A DNA stretch of 64,000 nt from Nonomuraea sp. SBT364 (lineage in GTDB: Bacteria; Actinomycetota; Actinomycetes; Streptosporangiales; Streptosporangiaceae): NCBI RefSeq assembly GCF_001083785.1, contig NZ_LAVL01000030.1, positions 1-64,000 on the forward strand, given 5' to 3'. Each line of letters starts with the position of its first letter. Position 1 is the stretch's first letter. Position numbers and translations under genes: made by a program. The notes under the pieces are model-generated. The model made no database searches. It was not told where the DNA came from and was given only the letters and a program-made list of their open reading frames with translations. Of this stretch, positions 52,328 to 60,537 are shown one piece after another.

Positions 52328-53905
52328 ATGACAGACCTGCAGGACGCGCCACCCGTTCCGGACTCCCGGCCGAAGACCCGCCCGATGACCGGCGCCGAGT
52401 ACATCGAGAGCCTGCGCGACGACCGGGCGATCTACCTGTACGGCGACCGCGTGAAGGACGTGACGGCGCACCCGGCCTTCCACAACCCGATCAGGATGAC
52501 CGCCCGGCTCTACGACGCGCTGCACGACCCGGAGCGGCGTGACGCGCTCGTCGTGCCGACCGACACGGGCAGTGACGGCTTCACCCACAGCTTCTTCACC
52601 ACCCCGCGCAGCGCCGAGGACCTGGTGGCCAACCAGCGCGCCATCGCCGCGTGGGCGCGGATGAGCTACGGCTGGATGGGCCGCAGCCCCGACTACAAGG
52701 CGGCCTTCCTCGGCACGCTCGGCGCCAACGCCGAGTTCTACGAGCCGTTCGCCGACAACGCGCGGCGCTGGTACCGGGAGTCGCAGGAGAAGGTCCTGTT
52801 CTGGAACCACGCGATCGTGCACCCGCCGGTGGACCGCAGCCGGCCGCCGGACGAGGTCGCCGACGTCTTCGTGCACGTGGAGAAGGAGACCGACGCCGGC
52901 CTGGTGGTGAGCGGGGCCAAGGTGGTGGCGACGGGATCGGCGCTGACCCACTACAACTTCATCGCCCACTACGGCCTGCCGATCAAGGACAAGAAGTTCG
53001 CCCTGGTGGCGACCATCCCCATGCACGCGCCGGGGCTGAAGCTGATCTGCCGGCCCTCCTACTCCGCCGCGGCGACCGTGATGGGCAGCCCGTTCGACTA
53101 CCCGCTGTCGTCCCGGCTGGACGAGAACGACACGATCCTCGTCCTGGACAAGGTGCTCATCCCCTGGGAGAACGTCTTCATCTACGGCCACCTCGGCAAG
53201 GTGCAGCTGTTCACCGGCCGATCCGGCTTCCCCGAGCGCTTCACCTTCCACGGGTGCACCCGCCTGGCGGTGAAGCTGGAGTTCATCGCCGGCCTGCTGG
53301 CCAAGGCCGTCGAGATCACCGGCACCAAGGACTTCCGGGGCGTGCAGAGCCGCATCGGCGAGGTGCTGGCCTGGCGCAACCTGTTCTGGGGACTGTCGGA
53401 CGCGGCCGCGCGCAACCCCGTCCCGTGGACGAACGGCGCGGTCCTGCCCAACCCGGAGTACGGCCTGGCCTACCGCTGGTTCATGCAGACCGGCTATCCC
53501 CGGGTCAAGGAGATCATCGAGCAGGACATCGCCAGCGGCCTGATCTACATCAACTCCAGCGCCGAGGACTTCAAGAACCCCGAGGTGCGGCCGTACCTGG
53601 ACAAGTACCTGCGCGGCTCCGGCGGCATCGACTCGGTCGAGCGGATCAAGGTGATGAAGCTCCTCTGGGACGCCGTGGGCTCCGAGTTCGGCGGCCGGCA
53701 CGAGCTGTACGAGCGCAACTACGCGGGCAACCACGAGAACACCCGCGTGGAGCTGCTGGCCGCGCAGACGGCGAGCGGCCAGGTCGACGGCTACAAGGCC
53801 TTCGTCGACCAGTGCCTGAACGAGTACGACCTGGACGGCTGGACGGTGCCCGACCTGTCGTCCTTCGACCACATCCGGCAGGCCAAGAACGGTCTGCACT
53901 TCTGA
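52328..53905 (+). CDS. HpaB/SgcC-type FADH2-dependent aromatic hydroxylase
   Basis: A 525-residue 4-hydroxyphenylacetate 3-monooxygenase-family protein. The N-terminus [30 protein letters not shown] is diagnostic; [22 protein letters not shown] and [10 protein letters not shown] line the flavin/substrate site. In C-1027, SgcC hydroxylates the carrier-bound beta-tyrosine ring at C-3/C-5. The same reaction on beta-tyrosyl-carrier is likely here and implies a catechol or methoxyphenol side chain. The flavin reductase could be the protein at 34537-35211 or lie outside the window. Confidence 0.92.
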   Translation: MTDLQDAPPVPDSRPKTRPMTGAEYIESLRDDRAIYLYGDRVKDVTAHPAFHNPIRMTARLYDALHDPERRDALVVPTDTGSDGFTHSFFTTPRSAEDLVANQRAIAAWARMSYGWMGRSPDYKAAFLGTLGANAEFYEPFADNARRWYRESQEKVLFWNHAIVHPPVDRSRPPDEVADVFVHVEKETDAGLVVSGAKVVATGSALTHYNFIAHYGLPIKDKKFALVATIPMHAPGLKLICRPSYSAAATVMGSPFDYPLSSRLDENDTILVLDKVLIPWENVFIYGHLGKVQLFTGRSGFPERFTFHGCTRLAVKLEFIAGLLAKAVEITGTKDFRGVQSRIGEVLAWRNLFWGLSDAAARNPVPWTNGAVLPNPEYGLAYRWFMQTGYPRVKEIIEQDIASGLIYINSSAEDFKNPEVRPYLDKYLRGSGGIDSVERIKVMKLLWDAVGSEFGGRHELYERNYAGNHENTRVELLAAQTASGQVDGYKAFVDQCLNEYDLDGWTVPDLSSFDHIRQAKNGLHF

Positions 53906-53916
53906 GCCCGTGACGA

Positions 53917-53947
53917 AAGCGCCCCCGGGGATTCCCCGGGGGCGCTT
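53917..53947. terminator. Bidirectional terminator
   Basis: AAGCGCCCCCGGGG and CCCCGGGGGCGCTT form a perfect 14-bp stem with an ATT loop between convergent genes. Confidence 0.85.
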
Positions 53948-53962
53948 CCGTATGTCCGCCGG

Positions 53963-55636
53963 TCAGCGCAGGGCGACGTCGGCCTGCTCGACGGCGGCCA
54001 GGAACTCGCCGCGTGAGATCGCGGCGGCCACCAGCTCGATGTCGTCGGACATGAACCGGTCCTCCTCCAGGACCGGCACGAGCGAGCGGACCCGCTCGTA
54101 GGTGGCGCGCCCGGCCGGGCTGAGCCGGTCCAGGCGGCCGGACAGGTCCACCGCCTGGGCGGCGGAGAGGAACTCCACCGCGAGGATCCTGCTGTTGTTC
54201 TGCAGCACCCGGCGGGCGTTGCGGGCGGCGATCAGCCCCATGCTGACGACGTCCTGGTTGTCGCCGTTGGACGGCACGCTCTGCGTGCTGGCGGGCCCGA
54301 TCGTCCGGTTCTCCGCGACCAGGGCGGTGGCGGGGTACTGGGCTCCGGCGAACCCGCTGTTGAGCCCCGGGTCGCCGGCGACGAGGAACTCCGGCAGGCC
54401 GTTGCTGAGGTGGCGGTTCAGCAGCCGGTTGGTCCGCCGCTCGGAGAAGACGCCCAGCTGGGTGAGCGCGATCGTCAGGTAGTCCATGACGAAGGCGACC
54501 GGCTGGCCGTGGAAGTTGGCGCCGTGGAAGACCTCCTTGCCCTCGAAGACGAGGGGGTTGTCGTTGGAGGAGTTGAGCTCGGTGCGCAGCGTGGCGGCCG
54601 CGTGGTAGACGGTGTCGCGGACGGCGCCGACGACCTGCGGGATGGCCCGCAGCGTGTACGCCTTCTGCAGGTAGACCTCCGTCCGGTGGACGCCGTGCTC
54701 CGGCGCCTCGTCGTCCTTGCGCCGGCGCGGCGGCTCCCTGTCGCGCAGGATCGACAGGCGCAGCGGGTCGACGCTGAGCGCCTGGCGCAGCTCGCTGTGC
54801 TCGACCGCCAGGCCGCTGCCGTTCAGCAGGGCGCGCATGTTGGCGGCGACGTCGATCTGCCCCTGGTGGGGGCGGGCGATGTCGTGCCCGTCGGCGACGA
54901 ACGGGCTGGTCGAGCCCTGCAGCACCTCGCAGATCAGCGCGGTGACGATCTCGGCCTGCCGGACCTGGTCCAGTGCCCGGGTGACGAGCAGGCAGCCCAG
55001 GCCGGTCATCGCCGAGGTGCCGTTGATCAGCGCCAGGCCCTCCTTGAACCGCAGTTGCAGCGGCTCGATGCCGAACTCGCGCAGCACCGGCCCGGTCTCG
55101 GTGCGGCGCCCGTCGCGCAGCACGTACCCCTCACCGATCAGCGTCGAGGCGACGTGCGCCAGCGGTGCCAGGTCGCCGCTGGCGCCCAGCGACCCGATCT
55201 CGGGGATGGCGGGCGTGATGCCCAGGTTGAGGTAGAGCGCCATGCGTTCGAGCAGTTCCGGCCGGACCGCCGAATAGCCCTTGGACAGGGCGTTGAGCCG
55301 GGCCGTCAGGACCGCCCGCGCCTCGTCCTCGGCGAAGATCGGGCCGACGCCGGCGCTGTGGCTGCGGACGAGGTTGGTCTGGAGCTGCACTTCGTTGGAG
55401 GTGTCGACGAGCATGTAGATCATCTCGCCGTAGCCGGTCGTCACGCCGTAAACGGGGATGCCACGCGCGATGACGTCCTCGAACAGCCGTCTGTTGGCCG
55501 CGACCTTGGCCAGGGCTGACGGGGCGACGCCGCAGGTGACCTGGTTCTCGGCGATCAGCCGTACTGTCGGGACATCCAGGTTCTCCCCATCGAAGTCGAC
55601 TGACGTCGAGGTCTCCACCAGTGTCACATCACTCAC
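53963..55636 (-). CDS. Tyrosine 2,3-aminomutase (MIO-dependent, SgcC4 type)
   Basis: A 557-residue member of the aromatic ammonia-lyase/aminomutase family that turns L-tyrosine into beta-tyrosine. The MIO-forming tripeptide is Ala152-Ser153-Gly154 in GSLGASGDLAPL and the catalytic Tyr63 is in YGVTTGYGEM, both at the SgcC4 positions. About 15 extra residues, basic and Pro/Arg-rich (ILRDREPPRRRKDDEAPEHG, near 300), lie between SVDPLR and YLQKAY compared with SgcC4. GTG 55636 overlaps the NRPS stop, so the two are coupled. Product stereochemistry cannot be read off. Confidence 0.94.
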   Translation of the reverse strand: MSDVTLVETSTSVDFDGENLDVPTVRLIAENQVTCGVAPSALAKVAANRRLFEDVIARGIPVYGVTTGYGEMIYMLVDTSNEVQLQTNLVRSHSAGVGPIFAEDEARAVLTARLNALSKGYSAVRPELLERMALYLNLGITPAIPEIGSLGASGDLAPLAHVASTLIGEGYVLRDGRRTETGPVLREFGIEPLQLRFKEGLALINGTSAMTGLGCLLVTRALDQVRQAEIVTALICEVLQGSTSPFVADGHDIARPHQGQIDVAANMRALLNGSGLAVEHSELRQALSVDPLRLSILRDREPPRRRKDDEAPEHGVHRTEVYLQKAYTLRAIPQVVGAVRDTVYHAAATLRTELNSSNDNPLVFEGKEVFHGANFHGQPVAFVMDYLTIALTQLGVFSERRTNRLLNRHLSNGLPEFLVAGDPGLNSGFAGAQYPATALVAENRTIGPASTQSVPSNGDNQDVVSMGLIAARNARRVLQNNSRILAVEFLSAAQAVDLSGRLDRLSPAGRATYERVRSLVPVLEEDRFMSDDIELVAAAISRGEFLAAVEQADVALR

Positions 55637-58600
55637 CCGCCATAGATTGGTTGACAGCATCAGCGGAAAGCGCGTGCGCGCTCACCTGAGCGGCCAGGCC
55701 GTTCAGGGTGGGGTTGGCGAAGAACTCCCACAGGGGCACCTCGACGCCGAACCTCTCACGCACACGGTCGAGCAGGCGGGGCACCATCAGCGAGTGCCCG
55801 CCCACCGCGAAGAAGGGGTCGCCGTCGCTGTCCGGCTCGGCCCCAAGTACGTCTGACCAGATGGCGGCCAGTTCCAGCTCCGCCGGAGTCCGCGCGGCGC
55901 CGCGTGGCCCGCCGGTCACCAGCGCCGGCAGCATCCGCCGGTCGATCTTGCCGCCCACGTTGCGCGGCAGCGCGCTGACCGTCTTGACCGACAGGGGCAG
56001 CGTGCTCTTGCCGAACCGCGTGCGCAGCGTGGCCCGCAGGTCGGCGGCCCGCACCTCCGCCTCGCCCGCCGCCGTGCGGTTCGGCACGACGTAGGCGACC
56101 AGGCGGGTGATCCAGCCGTCGGGGCCGCTCACCGGGACGAGCGCGCACTCGGCGACCGCCTCGTTCCGGTTCAGCGCGTCCTCGACCTCGGCCAGTTCGA
56201 CGCGGGTGCCGTGGAACTTGATCTGGGAGTCGCCGCGGCCGCGGAACTCCAGCAGGCCGTCCCACCGCAGGCGGCCGCGGTCGCCGGTGCGGTAGAAGCG
56301 GCCGAAGCCGGATCCGCACGCCTGCAGGTGGTAGACGGGCTCGAACGGCCGGGTGTCCTCGCCGCCGCCCGCGTAGCCGAGGGCGACGTACGGGCTCCTG
56401 ACCACCAGGTGCCCGGTGACGCCCGGCGGGCAGGGCCGGTCCCAGTCGTCCAGCACGACGACCTGCCGGCCGGGGATGGACCCGCCGATCGGCGTCATGC
56501 CGTGCACCGGCCCGGTCACCTCGTACCAGGTGGCCAGGATCGTCTCCGTGGCGCCGTACAGGTTCGCCAGCCGGACGGCCGGCAGGTGCGCGCGCAGGTC
56601 GCCGGCCAGGTCGCCGGGCAGCGGCTCGCCCGCGAGCAGCAGGCAGCTGAGCGACAGCGAGCGGCCGGCGTCGCCGGCCGTGATCGCGTCGAGGAGCTTG
56701 CGCGCGAAGCTCGGCACGGTCTGCAGCAGCGTGATGCGCTCGTCGGCGAGCCAGTCGGCCAGTTTCTCCGGGTTGGCCCTGATCCGCTCGGGCACCGGGC
56801 AGAGCGTCGCGCCGCCGGTCAGCGCGGCGAACGTCTCGACCAGCGCGGCGTCGTAGCCGGGGGCCGCCCACTGGGCGACCCTGGCGCCGGGCCGCATCCG
56901 GAACTCGGTGGCCAGCCAGGTGGCGAACTGGGCCAGGCTGCCGTGCGACTGGATGATCCCCTTGGGCCTGCCGGTCGAGCCGGAGGTGTAGGCGATGTAG
57001 GCGGGCGCGGTGGTCATGGGGCTGACGAGCGGGGCCGGCCGGGCGGGCGCGGCCAGCTCGGCGACGTCGACGACGGTGCCGCCGAGCTCCTCCGCGTACC
57101 ACCGGACCAGGTCGTCGGCGGGGCCCTCGGCCAGCACGCAGGCGGGCCGCAGCTCGGCCAGCACCGCCTTGCCCCGCTCCCCCGCGTCGCCGGTGGCCAG
57201 GCAGGTCAGGTGCGCGCCCGCGCCGAGCGTGCCGAGCACGGCGGCGACCTGGGCGGGGCCCGGTCCCATCCGGACGACGACGGAGGCGCCTTCGGCGCGC
57301 AGCGCGCGCAGGGCGGCGGTGACGGCGGAGGCGCGCTCGTCCAGCTCGCGGTAGGTGAGGCCGCCGTCCGGCCAGTCCAGCGCCACCGCGTCGGGCGCGC
57401 GCACGGCGCGGGCGCGCACGAGCTCGGGCGCGGAGGCCAGCAGCGGGTCGAGCACCGCCGTCTGGTCCGCCTCGCGCACCCTGGCGCGCGTCCGCGCGTA
57501 GTCCTCCAGCGGGATCTGGTCGGCGGGCAGGTCCGGCGCCCGCAGCGCGATGGCCAGGAACGTGCGGAGCTGGTCGAGCAGCAGCCCGGCCGACTCCTCC
57601 TCGTACAGGCTGTCGCGGTAGGTCAGCGACCCGCTCAGGTCGGACCCGACGTGTTCCACGGTGAGGCAGAGGTCGGTTTTGACGGCGGCGGCGCGCGGGC
57701 GCACCGGCCGCACCTCGGCCGCGCCCAGGACGGGCAGCGGCTCGGCCTCGTCGCGGTAGTCGAACAGCACGTCGCACAGCGGCATCCGGCGCGGGTCGCG
57801 GTCCAGCCGCAGCGCCTGCACCAGCCGGTCGTAGGGGACGGTCCGGCGCTGGTAGGCCTGCGCCACGGCCCTGGCCACCCGGCGCACGGCCTGCCTGAAG
57901 GTGATGCCGCCCGACAGGTCGGCGCACAGCACCACGTGGTTGCGGAACGGGCCGACGAGGGCGCCGGTGCGGACGGCGGGCCGCAGGTTGACAGGGGCGC
58001 CGACGGCCACCCGGTCCTCGCCGCTGTGCCGGCGCAGCAGGCACAGGAACGCGGCCAGCATGACCGCCGGGCGGCTGACCCGCTCCTCGCGCGCCAGGTC
58101 GGCGACCGCCTGGCCGAGCGCGGGCGCCCAGGTGAAGGGGACGGTCCCGCCGCCGAAGGACGGCCCGGCGGGCCGGGGCCGGTCGGCGGGCGGCTTCGGC
58201 GGCGGGGGCGGCGGGGTCAGGTTCCTGGTCCACCAGCCGAGCAGCCGGTGGAACTCCGGGGTGTGCCCCTGGTCGCGCTGCCAGCGGGCGTAGGAGGCGT
58301 ACTGGAGCCCGTCGGGCGGCGGCGGCACCTGCTGGTCGGCGTAGCCGTCGCAGAGCTCGTCGAGCAGCGTCGCCAGCGACCACTCGTCGGCGACGGCCTC
58401 GTGCAGCCGCAGCACGAGCAGGTGGCCGCCGTCGTCCAGCCGGGCGACGGCGAGCTGCGCGAGCGGCCCCTTCTCCAGGTCGAGCGGGGTGCGCGCGAGG
58501 TCGGCGCAGAGCTGTTCGGCCGGCGTGCCGGCGGCGGGCTGTTCGGCCGGCGTGCCGGCGTCGAGTTCGATGAAGGCGTGCGGATGGCAGTCGTCGGCGA

Positions 58601-58829
58601 TCTCCTGCACGGGCAGCCCGCCGTCCTCCACGAGCGTGGTGCGCAGGATCTCGTGGCGGAGCACGACACCCCGCCAGGCGGCGCGGAGCGCGGGCACGTC
58701 GAGTTCGCCGGTCGTTCGGTAGGCGCGAAGCATCGTGTGGGCGGGTGAATCCGGGACCAGTTTCTGCAGAAACCACGCTTGGTCCTGCAGCCACGAGGTC
58801 GCCGCTCTCTTGATACCGGACTTCCTCAC
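55629..58829 (-). CDS. NRPS module, condensation-adenylation-carrier (C-A-T)
   Basis: A 1066-residue single module. The C domain (~1-440) has LHEAVADEW in place of HHxxxDG: the catalytic second His stays, the first is Leu. The A domain (~460-970) has AYTSGSTGRPKGI, the Asp for substrate amine in PGYDAALVE, NLYGATE and YRTGDRGR. The T domain ends with DPFFAVGGHSLMVPRL. Coupled to the aminomutase, so beta-tyrosine is the likely substrate; the odd C domain may be inactive. A 27-bp tandem repeat codes AGTPAEQPA near residue 97. GTG 58829 is only ~6 bp after the promoter's -10, suggesting a leaderless mRNA. Confidence 0.9.
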   Translation of the reverse strand: MRKSGIKRAATSWLQDQAWFLQKLVPDSPAHTMLRAYRTTGELDVPALRAAWRGVVLRHEILRTTLVEDGGLPVQEIADDCHPHAFIELDAGTPAEQPAAGTPAEQLCADLARTPLDLEKGPLAQLAVARLDDGGHLLVLRLHEAVADEWSLATLLDELCDGYADQQVPPPPDGLQYASYARWQRDQGHTPEFHRLLGWWTRNLTPPPPPPKPPADRPRPAGPSFGGGTVPFTWAPALGQAVADLAREERVSRPAVMLAAFLCLLRRHSGEDRVAVGAPVNLRPAVRTGALVGPFRNHVVLCADLSGGITFRQAVRRVARAVAQAYQRRTVPYDRLVQALRLDRDPRRMPLCDVLFDYRDEAEPLPVLGAAEVRPVRPRAAAVKTDLCLTVEHVGSDLSGSLTYRDSLYEEESAGLLLDQLRTFLAIALRAPDLPADQIPLEDYARTRARVREADQTAVLDPLLASAPELVRARAVRAPDAVALDWPDGGLTYRELDERASAVTAALRALRAEGASVVVRMGPGPAQVAAVLGTLGAGAHLTCLATGDAGERGKAVLAELRPACVLAEGPADDLVRWYAEELGGTVVDVAELAAPARPAPLVSPMTTAPAYIAYTSGSTGRPKGIIQSHGSLAQFATWLATEFRMRPGARVAQWAAPGYDAALVETFAALTGGATLCPVPERIRANPEKLADWLADERITLLQTVPSFARKLLDAITAGDAGRSLSLSCLLLAGEPLPGDLAGDLRAHLPAVRLANLYGATETILATWYEVTGPVHGMTPIGGSIPGRQVVVLDDWDRPCPPGVTGHLVVRSPYVALGYAGGGEDTRPFEPVYHLQACGSGFGRFYRTGDRGRLRWDGLLEFRGRGDSQIKFHGTRVELAEVEDALNRNEAVAECALVPVSGPDGWITRLVAYVVPNRTAAGEAEVRAADLRATLRTRFGKSTLPLSVKTVSALPRNVGGKIDRRMLPALVTGGPRGAARTPAELELAAIWSDVLGAEPDSDGDPFFAVGGHSLMVPRLLDRVRERFGVEVPLWEFFANPTLNGLAAQVSAHALSADAVNQSMAGE

Positions 58830-58859
58830 CTCGACATCGTCAGGTCGGGCCGCCGTGCG

Positions 58860-58877
58860 GGGCATCTCTTGACGTGC
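58860..58877 (-). promoter_or_regulatory. Cluster promoter box for the NRPS-aminomutase operon
   Basis: In gene sense GCACGTCAAGAGATGCCC, an 18-bp spacer and GACGAT (58836-58841). The GTG start at 58829 is within the expected transcription start region. Confidence 0.7.
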
Positions 58878-59003
58878 TGCGTTGCTCCCGGCTGGCAGGA
58901 AACAGCGGTGCGGGGACAACTTGCTGCCACCGTCCCGCCTTGTCCGCGGTCATTGCCAATCGCACTCTGTACGTAAGAGAAATACCTGGTAATTGACCGG
59001 CCC

Positions 59004-59021
59004 GCACTTCTGTTTATGTGC
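59004..59021 (+). promoter_or_regulatory. Cluster promoter box for the 3-hydroxyanthranilate operon
   Basis: GCACTTCTGTTTATGTGC keeps the GCA..TC and ATGTGC ends but not the GGAGA core. A 19-bp spacer leads to CATCAT (59041-59046); ATG at 59086. Confidence 0.5.
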
Positions 59022-59085
59022 GGGGAAAGGCGGATGAGTTCATCATGCACATCACATTCACGCGATTTCCCGCCGGGAGTTCCTG

Positions 59086-59850
59086 ATGGTGGCCCTGGTC
59101 ACCGGAGCCGCCGGCGGCATCGGGGCGGCGATCGCGCGGACGCTGGGAGAGGAGGGCATACCGGTGGCCGCCCTGGACCGGGACGAGGACGGCCTGCGGG
59201 AGCTGACCGCGAAGCTGGAGGCGGACGGCCTGCGGGTCGCCGCGTTCCCCGTGGACGTCGGCTCCAGCGCCCAGGTGGAGGCGGTGGTGGGCGAGGCCGA
59301 GCGGCTGCTCGGTCCCGTCACCAAGCTGGTCAACGCCGCCGGCGTGCTGCGTACCGGCCGGGCGGTGCGGATGTCGGACGACGACTGGGCGGCGACGTTC
59401 GCGGTCAACGTCAACGGCGTCTTCCACGTCTCCCGGGCGGTCGTCTCCCGGATGGTGCCGAGGCGGGCCGGCGCGGTCGTCACCGTCGCTTCCAACGCGG
59501 CGCTGGTCGCCCGCGCCGACATGGCCGCCTACGCCGCGTCCAAGGCGGCGGCGACGGCGTTCACCAAGGCCCTGGGGCTGGAGGTGGCCGGCTACGGGAT
59601 CCGCTGCAACGTGGTGGCTCCCGGCTCGGCCGACACGCCGATGCTCTCGGCGCTGTGGAGCGACCACGACCGGGCCCTGCGGGCGTCGATCGAGGGCAGC
59701 CCCAAGGTCTTCCGCACCGGCATCCCGCTCGGAAAGGTCGCCAGCCCGGCCGACGTCGCGGAGGCCGTCGCATTCCTGCTTTCGAGCAAGGCGAATCACA
59801 TCACGCTGCAACACCTGACGGTGGACGGGGGCGCCACTCTGGGCGCCTGA
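59086..59850 (+). CDS. SDR dehydrogenase, EntA/DhbA-like (DHHA to 3-hydroxyanthranilate)
   Basis: A 254-residue short-chain dehydrogenase. TGAAGGIG (6-13), Asn-Ala-Gly segment VNAAGVL, catalytic Ser136, Tyr149 and Lys153 (AAYAASKAA). It resembles 2,3-dihydro-2,3-dihydroxybenzoate dehydrogenases. Next to PhzD-like and PhzE-like genes it should aromatise trans-2,3-dihydro-3-hydroxyanthranilate to 3-hydroxyanthranilate. First gene of a five-gene operon. ATG 59086 follows GGGAG. Confidence 0.88.
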   Translation: MVALVTGAAGGIGAAIARTLGEEGIPVAALDRDEDGLRELTAKLEADGLRVAAFPVDVGSSAQVEAVVGEAERLLGPVTKLVNAAGVLRTGRAVRMSDDDWAATFAVNVNGVFHVSRAVVSRMVPRRAGAVVTVASNAALVARADMAAYAASKAAATAFTKALGLEVAGYGIRCNVVAPGSADTPMLSALWSDHDRALRASIEGSPKVFRTGIPLGKVASPADVAEAVAFLLSSKANHITLQHLTVDGGATLGA

Positions 59851-59883
59851 ATTTATTTATCGCACAACCAGATTGAGGCAACG

Positions 59884-60537
59884 ATGATCGGGATTCCTTA
59901 CATAACGCCTTATCCGATGCCGGACTCCGGCGAACTACCCGTGAACACGGCGCGGTGGACCGTTTCCCCCGACCGGGCCGTTCTCCTGCTGCACGACATG
60001 CAGAATTTCTTTCTGAATGCCTTTCCCGGCGGCGAGGCCCCGGTGACGGACCTCATCAGGAACGCGGGCGCGTTGCGGGAGCGGTGCGCCGCCGCCGGCA
60101 TCCCGGTCGCCTACACCACGCAGCCCGGCGGGATGACCGACGGGCAGCGGGGGCTGCTGAAGGACTTCTGGGGGCCCGGCATGTCCACCGAGACCGCGCA
60201 GCGCGGGGTCGCGGACCCGGTGACGCCCGGGGCGGACGACTGGGTCATCGCCAAGCGCCGCTACAGCGCCTTCCACCGGACTCCCCTGCTGTGGAGGCTG
60301 CGTGACAGCGGGCGCGACCAGCTGATCATCTGCGGGGTGTACGCGCACATCGGCGTCCTGATGACGGCCGTCGACGCCTTCACCCACGACGTGCAGCCGT
60401 TCCTGGTGGCCGACGCCGTCGCCGACTTCACCGCCGAGGACCACCGCATGACGCTGCGGTACGTGGCCGGGCGGTGCGGCGTGGTCACGACGACCAAGCA
60501 GTTGCTGAGCGACCTCGCGCCGGGAGCACGGACATGA
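59884..60537 (+). CDS. Isochorismatase-family hydrolase (PhzD-like)
   Basis: A 217-residue hydrolase that removes pyruvate from 2-amino-2-deoxyisochorismate to give trans-2,3-dihydro-3-hydroxyanthranilate. N-terminal [11 protein letters not shown] is typical of PhzD/EntB. Catalytic Asp38 in LLLHDMQN, Lys124 in KRRYSAF, and CGVYAHIG (Cys150) are all present. No C-terminal carrier domain, so PhzD-like rather than EntB-like. Its stop overlaps the next start (ATGA). Confidence 0.92.
   Translation: MIGIPYITPYPMPDSGELPVNTARWTVSPDRAVLLLHDMQNFFLNAFPGGEAPVTDLIRNAGALRERCAAAGIPVAYTTQPGGMTDGQRGLLKDFWGPGMSTETAQRGVADPVTPGADDWVIAKRRYSAFHRTPLLWRLRDSGRDQLIICGVYAHIGVLMTAVDAFTHDVQPFLVADAVADFTAEDHRMTLRYVAGRCGVVTTTKQLLSDLAPGART

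Noticed and set aside
56211-58748. Very long plus-strand open frame (845 codons) opposite the NRPS
   Set aside because: It lacks any recognisable domain, is Arg/Gly/Ala/Val-rich as expected for a GC-rich antisense frame, and overlaps a clear C-A-T NRPS on the other strand.
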